The notes beneath the pieces were generated by a model. It made no database searches. It was not told the origin of the DNA and saw nothing but the letters and a program-made list of their open reading frames with translations. A stretch of DNA of 64,000 bases from Daejeonella sp. Lineage in GTDB: Bacteria > Bacteroidota > Bacteroidia > Sphingobacteriales > Sphingobacteriaceae. Positions 27,439 through 37,700 of this stretch are shown here, in pieces (position 1 is the first letter of the stretch; every line of letters begins with the position of its first letter). The stretch covers positions 16,926 through 80,925 of the forward strand of contig NZ_JAUXXZ010000035.1 in NCBI RefSeq assembly GCF_030684675.1, read 5' to 3'. The position numbers and the translations under genes are program-made.

Positions 27439-28800
27439 CTATGGTCTTATAATGGTTCCATCTGATTTTCTAACCTGCCAATTAGATTTTGTACCGATAG
27501 GATACTTAGCGGCTTCTTTTTCATTCACCTCCACACCTAAACCAGGTACTTCATTTATATACATATAACCATCTTTCATTGTTGGCGAACCGGGGAATAT
27601 AGCCCTTGATTTATCCGAAATAATAGCTGCCTCCTGAATTCCGAAGTTCCAGATGGCAAGATCAATATGAGCATGTGCCGCGTGACCAACAGGAGAAACA
27701 TCACCTGGGCCATGCCAAGCGGTTCTAACATTAAACCACTCCCCTAATCTGGCAATTTTCATGGCCGGGGTAATACCACCTATTTGAGAAACATGGCATC
27801 TGATATAGTCAAACCATTGATTAACCATAGGCATTTTAAATTCATTAACATTATTAAACAGCTCTCCCATGGCAATCGGCACAGTGGTACTTTGTCGAAG
27901 AAGTTTGAACCATTCCATATTTTCAGGAGAGAAAGGATCTTCAATAAAGAATGGACGGTATTGCTCCAGCTGTTTAATCATGTTAATAGAGTCCATAGGC
28001 TGAGTATTCTCATGGATATCATGTAATAATTCGACCTCGCCTCCACAAACCCTTCTAACGGTTTCAAACATCTTAGGAACTCCTTTAATATAGGCATACT
28101 CATTAATATGACGATCTCCTTCATATCCAAAGCCGGCCACCTTAAAATCAGGTTGTTTAGAATTTGTACCTACACCTCCATAACCACCCTGTTGAATCCT
28201 GATATATTTATATCCTTGAGCCATGAATGATTGAACACTTTCAGCAACAGCTTCTGGGGTGTTCCCTCCAGCATGGCCATAGCATGGTATTGCAAATCTT
28301 GATTTACCACCTAAAAGCTGATAAACCGGCATATTGGCTCGTTTACCTTTTATATCCCAAAGTGCCTCATCAAGTCCGCTTAAAGCATTATTTAAAACCG
28401 CACTATTCCTCCAGTATGAACTTACATAACAGGAATTCCACATGTCTTCGATATTGTCAACATCCTTACCGGCACAGAAGTCATTAAGGTAGTCGTTAAT
28501 TGCTGATACCACTGCCAGTGCACGTTGTGTAAATGTTGCACAACCATATCCATAAAGGCCAGGTTCAGTTGTCTCAACTTTAACAACAATTAAGTTTGAT
28601 CCCTGTGGGGCTGTAACAATGGCTTTGACACTTTTAATTTTAACAGGAGCTAATCCCTTTTGATAATTTGGTGTTTCATAATTAGCTGCATTTGCTTCAG
28701 CTGATCCGAATAAACCCAACAGCCCGGCTGAAGAACCAAGTGCAAGCATCTTTAAAGCATCACGGCGGCTTGAGGACGCATTTTCTTCTAAATTTTTCAT
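27439..28800 (-). CDS. Tat-exported ManD/RspA-like mannonate dehydratase-type enolase-superfamily enzyme
   Basis: A 453-residue protein with a Tat leader (SSSRRDALKMLALGSSAG, residues 9-26). It belongs to the ManD/RspA subgroup rather than the mandelate racemase subgroup of its neighbours: CYGHAGGNTPEAV, YIRIQQGGYGG, LLHDIHEN, FFIEDPF, IAMGELF, HVSQIGGITPAMKIA and WHGPGDVSPVGHAAH. ManD dehydrates D-mannonate and sometimes D-gluconate. It is the last gene of the SusCD-led segment. Together with the UxuA-like protein, the locus carries two unrelated folds that can act on mannonate. Confidence 0.88.
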   Translation of the reverse strand: MKNLEENASSSRRDALKMLALGSSAGLLGLFGSAEANAANYETPNYQKGLAPVKIKSVKAIVTAPQGSNLIVVKVETTEPGLYGYGCATFTQRALAVVSAINDYLNDFCAGKDVDNIEDMWNSCYVSSYWRNSAVLNNALSGLDEALWDIKGKRANMPVYQLLGGKSRFAIPCYGHAGGNTPEAVAESVQSFMAQGYKYIRIQQGGYGGVGTNSKQPDFKVAGFGYEGDRHINEYAYIKGVPKMFETVRRVCGGEVELLHDIHENTQPMDSINMIKQLEQYRPFFIEDPFSPENMEWFKLLRQSTTVPIAMGELFNNVNEFKMPMVNQWFDYIRCHVSQIGGITPAMKIARLGEWFNVRTAWHGPGDVSPVGHAAHAHIDLAIWNFGIQEAAIISDKSRAIFPGSPTMKDGYMYINEVPGLGVEVNEKEAAKYPIGTKSNWQVRKSDGTIIRP

Positions 28801-28831
28801 GTTTTATCTTGTATTTAAAGTTTATTTATTA

Positions 28832-30211
28832 TTAATCAAAGAAGTTTTTGTCTTCTTCCGCCAGAAATTTCTTTGCTTCTTTTTCAATAAAATTAACTCC
28901 TAATCCCGGTCTATCCCATACATCAATTAAACCGTCCTTTACAATTTGTTTAGGCAGGCCTTCTACTATATCATACCAAAATGGAGCTGCTTGGGTATAT
29001 TCAAAGGCAATAAAATTCTCCGGCATCGTTGCGCCAACCTGAACCTGTGCGGCTAGACCAAGAAGTCCGTTAAAGGTACCATGGGGAGCTATTTTTATTC
29101 CATAAAGGTCGGCATGCTGAGCAACCCACTTCAGCTCTGATATACCTCCCATATCTGCCGGGTCTGGCCCCAGGATATCAATAGCATGCCTGTCTATCAG
29201 TTCTCTAAAATTTTGTCTTAAATAGATCTGCTCACCGGTAAATATTGGCAGTGATGTACTTTCTGTAAGTTGGCGGTAGTCGTCTGCCGTCACATAAGGT
29301 GTATAATCACCGGATAGCATATCTTCCGCCCAACAAATGTTATAAGGCTCCAATAAATTTGCCATTTTAATGGCGTCAAACAACATAAAGCCAGGTCCGA
29401 TATCAAGACCCAGGTCAATATCGTCACCAAGTGCAGTCCTCATTCCTTCAACATGGTCAACGATCATTTTATATCCCGTAATTTTCATTGGACCGCGATA
29501 ATATGGGTTGTCTTTCTTGCTCTCTGAAGATTTGCTTAGATTACTATAGCTGAAGTCGGGATTATTTTTCATTGAGGGTCCGTGAAAACCTAAATTTTCC
29601 TTAATGATTTCCCAACCATATCCGGAAGACTTGACCTTTTCTGCCCAGTCACGATAATGCTGAGGTGTTTTACCCTCAACCGTGAACCGTATTCCTTTGC
29701 CATAACTGGCATAACAACGCACCTGGTCGCGAACCTTACCGCCTAACAGCTTATAAATGGGAAGGTTTGCAGCTTTCCCTGCGATATCCCATAGTGCCGT
29801 CTCAATAATGCTGACAGCACTCCCCCAGGGTTTAAAACTACCCATACGTCTGATCTTCATCATTACACGCTCCACATTGGTAGGATCCTCCCCAATCAAA
29901 TAATCTTTGTAAAAAAGGACAAATGGTTTAAGGTAAGGCTTAGCAGTTTCGGCTTGCCCATAGCCGCTAATACCTTCATTTGTTGTTATGCGTACCACCG
30001 GACTTCCTCCGATTATGGCACACTTAAGGTCTGTAATCTTTAGTGCAGCCTTTGCAGTAGCCATTCCATTTACATACAAAGGAACATCACGAGCAGCAGC
30101 ATGTGCAGGATTGCTATCAAATAGTCCGAGAAGTCCGGATGCCGTACCTAAACCCAGCATTTTAAGTGTGTTTCTACGCTGAATGCCAAAATCGTTTTTT
30201 TCTTTTGTCAT
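28832..30211 (-). CDS. Tat-exported mandelate racemase-type enzyme, tandem paralogue 3
   Basis: A 459-residue protein with a Tat leader (IQRRNTLKMLGLGTASG, residues 9-25). Core motifs: LDIGPGF (metal Asp), ICWAEDM (metal Glu), FTGEQIY (metal Glu), LGPDPADMGG and IAPHGTFNG (His). It is the most diverged of three tandem copies, but its signal peptide is close to that of copy 2 (30268-31650). It probably acts on a sugar acid in the periplasm. Confidence 0.87.
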   Translation of the reverse strand: MTKEKNDFGIQRRNTLKMLGLGTASGLLGLFDSNPAHAAARDVPLYVNGMATAKAALKITDLKCAIIGGSPVVRITTNEGISGYGQAETAKPYLKPFVLFYKDYLIGEDPTNVERVMMKIRRMGSFKPWGSAVSIIETALWDIAGKAANLPIYKLLGGKVRDQVRCYASYGKGIRFTVEGKTPQHYRDWAEKVKSSGYGWEIIKENLGFHGPSMKNNPDFSYSNLSKSSESKKDNPYYRGPMKITGYKMIVDHVEGMRTALGDDIDLGLDIGPGFMLFDAIKMANLLEPYNICWAEDMLSGDYTPYVTADDYRQLTESTSLPIFTGEQIYLRQNFRELIDRHAIDILGPDPADMGGISELKWVAQHADLYGIKIAPHGTFNGLLGLAAQVQVGATMPENFIAFEYTQAAPFWYDIVEGLPKQIVKDGLIDVWDRPGLGVNFIEKEAKKFLAEEDKNFFD

Positions 30212-30267
30212 AAATTTTGAGTTTAATAAGATTACTTAATTGAATAGTTTCGGATTAATTGAATTTC

Positions 30268-31650
30268 TCAGTCAAAAAACTTCATATCTTCTTCCGCTAA
30301 ATATTTCTTTGCTTCTTTCACAATAAATTCAACACCTAAACCCGGGCTATCCCATACATCTATGTGTCCATTTTTTACTATTGGATCTGGCAGACCGGTA
30401 ATAATATCGTACCACCACTCAGGTGTAGCAACGGAATATTCAAATGCGATGAAGTTCTGAGGCATAACAGCCCCTACATGTACCTGCGCTGCATTACCAA
30501 TCAGTCCGTTAAAAATACCATGAGGTGCCATTTGAATTCCGTGCAGATCGGCATACTCCGCAATCCATTTTATTTCTGCCATCCCACCTACATCAGCTAC
30601 ATCAGGTCCTATGACCCGTATTGCATTTTTCTCTATTAGTTCACGAAAATTTTGACGAAGGTAAATTTGTTCGCCTGTATGTATGGGCACCGTTGTACTT
30701 CTTGTTAATTCAAGGTAATCATCAGCCATGACATAAGGGCGGTAGTCTCCGGTTAGGAGATCTTCCATCCACATCAGGTTATAAGGTTCCAATACTTTAC
30801 AAAGTCTGATTGCATCAGACAACATAAACCCTGGCCCACAGTCGAGTGCTAAGCCAATCCCATCGCCCAAAACCTTTTTCATTGCCTCAACACAGGCAAC
30901 AATTCTTTTTAATCCTTGTTCTGTTAGCGGGCCACGATTTGCATGAGGTTGATTGTTGGGTCCAGCTGGATCACCGTAAAAAAAATTGGGTGCTTTTGAG
31001 CCCATTGAGCTGTGAAACCCAATCGCCATTTTAATTATGGTTACCTTCTCTTTTGCATCCTTCATACGGGAAACCGTATCGGCATAATACTGTGGATCAA
31101 TACCGGTATCTTTAGCACTTAGAGGATTTGTTCTTGCAATTCCACCATTATAAATTCTAACACGATCACGCACCTTACCGCCAAGTAACTTATAGACAGG
31201 TAATCCGGCAGCTTTCCCTGCCAGGTCCCAAAGCGCCATCTCGATTGCGCTTACTGCAGCTCCCCATGGCTTGAAAGCTCCCATGCGCCTTATCTTCATC
31301 ATACAGCGCTCTACATTGGTTGGATCTTCACCCAATAGATATTCTTTATAAAAGAGCACGAATGGTTTTAAATACATTTTACGGCTTTCCGCTTGGCCAT
31401 AACCACTAATACCTTCATTTGTAATTATGCGTACTACCGGGCTTCCCCCAATTATAGCACACCTGAGGTCTGTAATAGTAAGCGCAGCTTTTGCAGGAGT
31501 CATTCCTTTTCCATAATAAGGACTATCAAATTTTGAGGCATGCGCATCATTGCTGTCAAACAGGCCCAGGAGTCCGGCGGTAGAGCCTAAGCCCAACATT
31601 TTAATTGTGTTTCTACGCTGAACAGTAAAGTTATTCGCTGCTTTTGCCAT
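30268..31650 (-). CDS. Tat-exported mandelate racemase-type enzyme, tandem paralogue 2
   Basis: A 460-residue protein with a Tat leader (VQRRNTIKMLGLGSTAG, residues 9-25). Motifs: LALDCGPGF, LMWMEDL, HTGEQIY, IGPDVADVGG and MAPHGIFNG. It also carries a P/H/N-rich loop (GDPAGPNNQPHANRG) shared only with copy 1 and absent from copy 3. From about residue 180 onward it is almost the same as copy 1. The substrate-specificity loop therefore distinguishes copies 1 and 2 from copy 3. Confidence 0.87.
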   Translation of the reverse strand: MAKAANNFTVQRRNTIKMLGLGSTAGLLGLFDSNDAHASKFDSPYYGKGMTPAKAALTITDLRCAIIGGSPVVRIITNEGISGYGQAESRKMYLKPFVLFYKEYLLGEDPTNVERCMMKIRRMGAFKPWGAAVSAIEMALWDLAGKAAGLPVYKLLGGKVRDRVRIYNGGIARTNPLSAKDTGIDPQYYADTVSRMKDAKEKVTIIKMAIGFHSSMGSKAPNFFYGDPAGPNNQPHANRGPLTEQGLKRIVACVEAMKKVLGDGIGLALDCGPGFMLSDAIRLCKVLEPYNLMWMEDLLTGDYRPYVMADDYLELTRSTTVPIHTGEQIYLRQNFRELIEKNAIRVIGPDVADVGGMAEIKWIAEYADLHGIQMAPHGIFNGLIGNAAQVHVGAVMPQNFIAFEYSVATPEWWYDIITGLPDPIVKNGHIDVWDSPGLGVEFIVKEAKKYLAEEDMKFFD

Positions 31651-31710
31651 AATTTTTGCGCTTACTAAAGATCAATTAATTGATTTAATTCAAATTATAT
31701 CTGGAATTTC

Positions 31711-33069
31711 TTAGTCAAAAAACTTACTATCCTCTTCGCTCAAATATTTTTTTGCTTCCTTGACTATAAAATCAACACCTAAACCTGGTCGGTCCCAAAC
31801 GTCAATATGACCATTTTTTACCATCTGATCAGGTAGTCCATCTATAATGTCGTACCACCATTCTGGAGTTGCAAAGGAGTATTCAAAAGCGATGAAGTTT
31901 TGAGGCATAACGGCCGCTACATGTACCTGAGCAGCATTACCGATGAGTCCATCATAAATCCCATGAGGAGCCATTTGAATACCATGTAAATCAGCAAATT
32001 CAGCAATCCATTTTATTTCGGCCATTCCACCTACATCAGCCACATCAGGCCCAATTACCCTTATTGCATTTCGTTCTATTAATTCGCGAAAGTTTTGCCG
32101 TAAATAAATTTGTTCGCCTGTATGAATTGGTACTGTTGTACTTCTGGTTAATTCGAGGTAATCATCGGCCATAACATAAGGGCGGTAATCTCCTGTAAGA
32201 AGATCTTCCATCCACATCAGATTATAAGGTTCGAGTGATTTGCAAAGTCTGATTGCATCCGATAGCATAAAGCCAGGTCCACAATCTATGGCCAGTCCAA
32301 TCTCATCACCAAGTACTTTTTTCATTGCCTCAACACAGGCAATTATTCTTTTTAATCCTTGTTCTGTTAAAGGTCCACGATTGGCATGAGGTGGATTTCC
32401 CGGTCCGACCGGATCGCCATAAAAAAAATTTGGTGCCTTACCTGCCATCTGGCTATGAAAACCAATAGGCATTTTTATAATTGTAAAACCTTCTTTGGCT
32501 TCCTTAACTTTTGAGACTGCCTGTGCATAATCAGCGGGGTTAATACCTGCTGTTTGACGATATTGTGCAACTGCTGTAGTATAAACCCGAACCCGGTCGC
32601 GAACCTTCCCACCCAGTAATTTGTAAACCGGTAGTGAAGCGGCTTTACCTGCGATATCCCATAAAGCCATTTCAATAATACTTACAGCACTGCCATATGG
32701 TTTGAAACTTCCCATTCGTCTGATTTTAAGCATACAGCGCTCAACATTTGTTGGGTCTTCGCCAACTAAATAGTCTTTATAAAAAAGCACGAATGGTTTT
32801 AAATACTTTTTAGAGGTTTCTGCCTGCCCATAACCACTGATACCTTCATTGGTTGTTATACGTACTACCGGGCTTCCTCCAATGATGGCGCACTTAATGT
32901 CTGTAATAATTAAGCCACCTTTTGAGGGTACTTTAATTTCCAGATCCTTCCCTTTCTCAAATGAATCCCCAAAAAGTTTATTACTCATCAGACCGAGTCC
33001 TAATCCACTTAAAGTAGATTTAAACAAAAAATCTCTCCGGCTTGCCTTAGTTTGTTCCATAAGATCCAC
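31711..33069 (-). CDS. Tat-exported mandelate racemase-type enzyme, tandem paralogue 1
   Basis: A 452-residue protein with its own distinct Tat leader (KASRRDFLFKSTLSGLG, residues 8-24). Motifs: LAIDCGPGF, LMWMEDL, HTGEQIY, IGPDVADVGG and MAPHGIYDG. It is the first enzyme after SusCD and so probably the most highly expressed. Its C-terminal two thirds match copy 2 almost word for word, while its stretch GSAVSIIEMALWDIAGKAA matches copy 3 better. This mosaic pattern suggests past gene conversion. Confidence 0.87.
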   Translation of the reverse strand: MDLMEQTKASRRDFLFKSTLSGLGLGLMSNKLFGDSFEKGKDLEIKVPSKGGLIITDIKCAIIGGSPVVRITTNEGISGYGQAETSKKYLKPFVLFYKDYLVGEDPTNVERCMLKIRRMGSFKPYGSAVSIIEMALWDIAGKAASLPVYKLLGGKVRDRVRVYTTAVAQYRQTAGINPADYAQAVSKVKEAKEGFTIIKMPIGFHSQMAGKAPNFFYGDPVGPGNPPHANRGPLTEQGLKRIIACVEAMKKVLGDEIGLAIDCGPGFMLSDAIRLCKSLEPYNLMWMEDLLTGDYRPYVMADDYLELTRSTTVPIHTGEQIYLRQNFRELIERNAIRVIGPDVADVGGMAEIKWIAEFADLHGIQMAPHGIYDGLIGNAAQVHVAAVMPQNFIAFEYSFATPEWWYDIIDGLPDQMVKNGHIDVWDRPGLGVDFIVKEAKKYLSEEDSKFFD

Positions 33070-33099
33070 AGATTGGTTTATTGATGTGGCGCGTGATAG

Positions 33100-33131
33100 A
33101 ACAACTTCCGATTTAAAAATCGGAAGTTGTT
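33100..33131 (-). promoter_or_regulatory. Intercistronic hairpin between susD and the first enzyme gene
   Basis: A perfect 14-bp stem (33100-33113 and 33118-33131, core ACAACTTCCGATT/AATCGGAAGTTGT) with a 4-nt loop and no T-run. It lies in the 98-bp gap. It could be an mRNA-stabilising or attenuating element that sets enzyme expression below that of SusCD. Confidence 0.6.
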
Positions 33132-33167
33132 GCTCTATAAAACTGAATTGATTAAAACTTTGACTTA

Positions 33168-34706
33168 TTACTTATCCCACCAAACACGAGTATTTAATTT
33201 ATCTCCACCTTGCTTTGTAATCGCAGCATTGAGATTCGTTTTGTTGATCGCATACTCAGAATCCGGATAAGTTAGTTTCCGTACAAAGGGTGTAACATCT
33301 CTGCCTTGATAAGGATTTGGAGTTAATGCCGGAAATCCGCTTCTACGGAAGTTTGCAAATGTTTCAGGTCCATTTAGAAGTGTCGCTACCCAGTATTGTT
33401 CGTTAATATCTCTTAACTCATTTCCAACACTTAAAGGATTGGCTGTAACAAAAGCCTCAATATCAGAATTAGCTATGGCTGATGCAGGTGAGAATTGTGC
33501 CATTTCGGCCATATTTGCACGAATTGCATCTGCATAAAGAGCGGCTGCAGTTGGTCCTGTTGTGATCCAGCCCCGAACCCGGGCTTCGGCTAATAATAAT
33601 TTAGTTTGAGCATTAGTTAGTAAAAACATTGGAGCATCAATTCTGCCCAATCTAAACCTGTCAAGCTGAGAGTAATCATAAAAACTAGCTAATCCATCAA
33701 GTCTTGCTTTTGCCACAATTGTTCCATTATCGAAACCGATTGGCATACCTCTTTGAGCTGCCGGAGTAAAATCTGCCCGGGATGGGGCTTGCTGTGGACC
33801 GCTTGCCGCACCGACGTACCGCACCGACATAGATCTCAATCTTGGATCGCCTTTCAAGAATAAAAAATCTACAAAAGGTTTAGCCAAAAAATAGTTATTA
33901 GCTTCCGAGCCATTCAATAAACCGTTAACAGCGTTTTGGTACAAAGAAGTATGACGGATTACCGCACTTCCGCTATTTGCCTGGATCACGCCACCTGCAA
34001 CTGCTTTTGCAACAGACTGCTGGGCAAGCGTTGGGTCAACTTTAGAGAGACGCATGCCCGCTCTAAGCATGAGCGAATATCCAAAGGCCTTCCATTGAGC
34101 GATATCGCCACCAAATAAAACATCACTGTTATTTCTGGGCTTGGCTGGATCTAAGCCAGCGGAGGCTTGTTCCAGTTCTTTTAAAATATCTTTATAAATA
34201 GACTCCTGACTATCATAAACCGGAACTGAAATGTTTTCTGAAAATCCCTTACCTGCTTGAAAATAGGGAATATCACCATAAGAATCTGTTAGAACCATGA
34301 ATGCATAAGCACGCATGATGCGCGCAGAGTGATAGAGATTTGATCGGTCTGGAGCACCTGGCTTAGTAACCGCTGTTTCAGTGATTACCGAGGCCAAAGA
34401 CTTAATGACTGTCTGATAGTATCGAACCCAATTTCCCTGGTTACGAACTTTGTTGTCCTGGTTATAATTTCCACCACCAAGCACACCACCAAAGGGAGTT
34501 ATAATTTGTTGGACAATCGCAAGTTCAAAAATCATTGTTTCTAATGGAACAGAAGAGCCAATTATTGCATTGTTCATTAAAAAAGCCGGATCGAGTGCGA
34601 TAGGCAACGTTTTATTTGTATTGATTTCCTCAAAGCCTTTATCACAACTCGGCAATAAGCATATTGTTGATAAAAACAGGATGGTATATAAAGTTATCTT
34701 TTTCAT
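33168..34706 (-). CDS. SusD/RagB-family substrate-binding lipoprotein
   Basis: A 512-residue outer-surface lipoprotein with lipobox LLPSCDKG (Cys about 21). It has SusD-type features: the N-terminal FEEINTNK, a helical TPR-like scaffold including MRAYAFMVLTDSYGDIPYF, and a C-terminal YPDSEYAINKTN region. It belongs to the SusD-like_2 group. It binds substrate at the cell surface and covers the SusC channel encoded just upstream. The ligand is unknown; from the enzymes I infer a sugar acid or an oligomer containing one. Confidence 0.94.
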   Translation of the reverse strand: MKKITLYTILFLSTICLLPSCDKGFEEINTNKTLPIALDPAFLMNNAIIGSSVPLETMIFELAIVQQIITPFGGVLGGGNYNQDNKVRNQGNWVRYYQTVIKSLASVITETAVTKPGAPDRSNLYHSARIMRAYAFMVLTDSYGDIPYFQAGKGFSENISVPVYDSQESIYKDILKELEQASAGLDPAKPRNNSDVLFGGDIAQWKAFGYSLMLRAGMRLSKVDPTLAQQSVAKAVAGGVIQANSGSAVIRHTSLYQNAVNGLLNGSEANNYFLAKPFVDFLFLKGDPRLRSMSVRYVGAASGPQQAPSRADFTPAAQRGMPIGFDNGTIVAKARLDGLASFYDYSQLDRFRLGRIDAPMFLLTNAQTKLLLAEARVRGWITTGPTAAALYADAIRANMAEMAQFSPASAIANSDIEAFVTANPLSVGNELRDINEQYWVATLLNGPETFANFRRSGFPALTPNPYQGRDVTPFVRKLTYPDSEYAINKTNLNAAITKQGGDKLNTRVWWDK

Positions 34707-34747
34707 TTTATTGTTTTTAATATTTCAGTAAGAGATACTATTTCAAT

Positions 34748-37700
34748 TTAAAATCTCACATTAAGATTGAACCCGATACTACGGCTGGTAGGAAGTCCAG
34801 TCTGCTCCAAGCCCTCTTGATTATCCGATACGCTATTTGCCATTTCAGGATCAATATTCGGTACCCATTTCTTTAGGATTGCCACATTGTTCGCAACCGC
34901 ACTCAATCGTAAGCCTTTAATAAAAAGCCGTGAAGGCAGCATTTTTGTAAAGTCGTAGCCCATAGTAATTTGTCTCAATTTCCAGAAACCTGCATTATAA
35001 GCAAATTCTTCACGTATACTACTTGTGTTAACCGTTTCATAAAAAGTTTGAAGTGGTGTTGCAACTGCGTTGGGTGCACCTAGCTGATTTACACCTACAC
35101 CGGTTACAAGGTTTGTTTCCCGTCCAACCAATGTTGATCTGTGTAAGCCGTGGCGGTATAAGTTGAAGTTAGTTTGTGATCCTAAATAATGACCTAGTTT
35201 GAAATCGATTAAACCGGAAAGTGTTACACCCTTAAAGTTGAAGGAGTTAAAAATACCACCCACATATTTTGGGATAGTTGTTCCTATCAATAAAGCTTGA
35301 GGAGCTCGTAGCGGTCGGCCATTATTCGTATCAAAAACTTGACGGCCCTGGGCATCACGAAGATAAGCAGTTGCATACAAACCGTTTAAATTCTGTCCCA
35401 CAGTTTGTCTGATTGAATTGGAACCGGCAGCGCCACCTGAAATTATTTCAGTCACACCCTCCCCCAGGTCAAGCACTTCGGTAGCATTTTGAGCAAAATT
35501 AAAGTTAGTTTCCCATCTAAAATTTTTGGTTAAAAAAGGCGTTCCTGATAACATTAATTCAATACCCGAATTCTTGCTTTGGCCTACGTTAATTACCGAA
35601 CTTGTAAAACCGGACGCATCTGAAATTTGAGATGCCAAAATTTGATCATTTGTAATCTTATTATAATAAGTTACTTCAAATCCAATTCTATTTTCAAAAA
35701 ATTTTGTTTCAATACCAAACTCAGCTTCTTCAACACGTGAAGGTCTTAAATTTGCATTGGGCACTACACCGCTAGGAATAGAACCAACCGGTTGAGCTGC
35801 ACCCGCTGGATTAGGAAATAAATTATTATTAACTCCAAAAAATAAACTATTTGCATAAGGACCAACTGCGTTATCACTTCCTACCTGAGAATAACCGGCT
35901 CTTATTTTTCCGAACGAAAACCATTTAGGCATGCCTTCAAATGCCTCGCTAAAAATAAAACTTGCGTTAGCCGAAGGATAAAGAATACTTCTGTTGGCAG
36001 GAGCTAAGGTAGAGAACCAATCATTACGTGCGGTGAGGTTCAAATATAGATAGCTTTTGTAGGAAAGTTCTGCTGCTGCATAAAGTGAGTTAATTTTTAC
36101 TTCACTTAAATCATAAAAAGGATCCTTTACACGTCCATTTGCCACGGTATACAGATTGCGCACAACAAAATCCTGAACCGTAACCGAGTTACGATCAAAT
36201 ACACTGTAGCGCTGGTTCCCTCCAACTGTGGCATCAAAAGCAAATCCATTTTTAAAACTTTTAGTAGCTCCAAGGAGGAAATCAGAATTTAATTCGCGAC
36301 TACGAAGTACTTCTTGTGTAAATCGTCCGTTAACAAAACCGGCAGGTGCAGCAGGATTTGATGCTCTTCCGGTCGGATCATTGAAGTCACGATCACGCGA
36401 GAAATAATCCTGCCCAATTCGACCTTGTAAATAAAGCCAATCTGTAAAATTGTACTTTGCAGTTATATTTCCGAAAACACGATCACGTTTTATATTTTCA
36501 AAACGATTGTATGTTGACATATAAGGATTGGTTCTATTCCTAAATCGTGTCCAAACAAACTCATCTCCATTGGCATCAAAACGCTTTGCACTCAACACAT
36601 CAAATGGCATAGAGTTAGACAGAGTATAAATCACAACAGGTGTACTGTTATCCTGTCCCCCAACTACTACCGGGTTTGTATTTTTCTCATTAGAGTAGGC
36701 AATGTTACCGGAGACACTTAGTTTCTGGGAAATTTTTTGATTAAATCCGAGATTGATTGTTCTACGATTGAATTTGCTATTTGGCTGAATACTACTGTTA
36801 TCCATATTCGCAATAGAGAGATTAAAACCACCATTTGCACCTCCATTCGAAACGGAAACGGTGTTAGTCAATGTGCTCCCTACCTGATAGAATTTTTTAA
36901 TACGATCTCTAACGGGCTCATATGGAGCAGTTACGCCATCAAACAAAACTTGTGTCATACCAGGCTGAAATCTTTCTCCAAAACTCCAAACACCCGATGT
37001 TGGATTTGCTGTTGTTGGTCGAACTCCAAACTCTCCCTGACCATATTCATACTGCAGGTCGGTAAAGTCCAGAGGAGTATCTGATGTGTAATTGGTATTA
37101 AAATCAACACCCAAGCCTTTGTTGGAAGTACCGGATTTAGTCGTAATCATTACTACTCCATTTTGAGCGCGAGAACCATATAATGCCGCGGCAGCACCTC
37201 CTTTAAGAATAGTCATTGATTCAATATCATCTGGATTAATACTACTTAGTCCATCCCCTCCATCGGTAGAAACTACAGCACCCTGTCCTCCAAAATCTCC
37301 ACCCACACCAAAAGTTGTATTATTAATAGGAACTCCATTAACAACGATAAGCGGACTATTTTGAGCTCCAAAAGAAGATTGGCCCCTGATTCGGATTTTG
37401 CTGGATCCGGCAGGACCTGTACCCATCGGTGTAATATTCACACCAGGCATTTTTCCTACAAGGCCACTCATGAAATTTACCGTGCGGTTTTCGCTGATTT
37501 GTAGCGCATTAACGGTTGCAGTGGCATAACCAAGTCTCTTTGTTTCTTTCTTGATACCTAACGCAGTAACTACTACCTCAGTTAAAGAGGTTAATTCTTC
37601 AGACAATCTCACATCAATGCTTGTACGATCGCCAACTGATATTTCCTGCGAATTAAAGCCGATAGAACTGAATACTAGGACTGCATTTCCATCAGGAACG

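Noticed and set aside
21947..33069. Classical polysaccharide utilisation locus
   Set aside because: SusCD is present, but no glycoside hydrolase, polysaccharide lyase or carbohydrate esterase was found among the enzymes.
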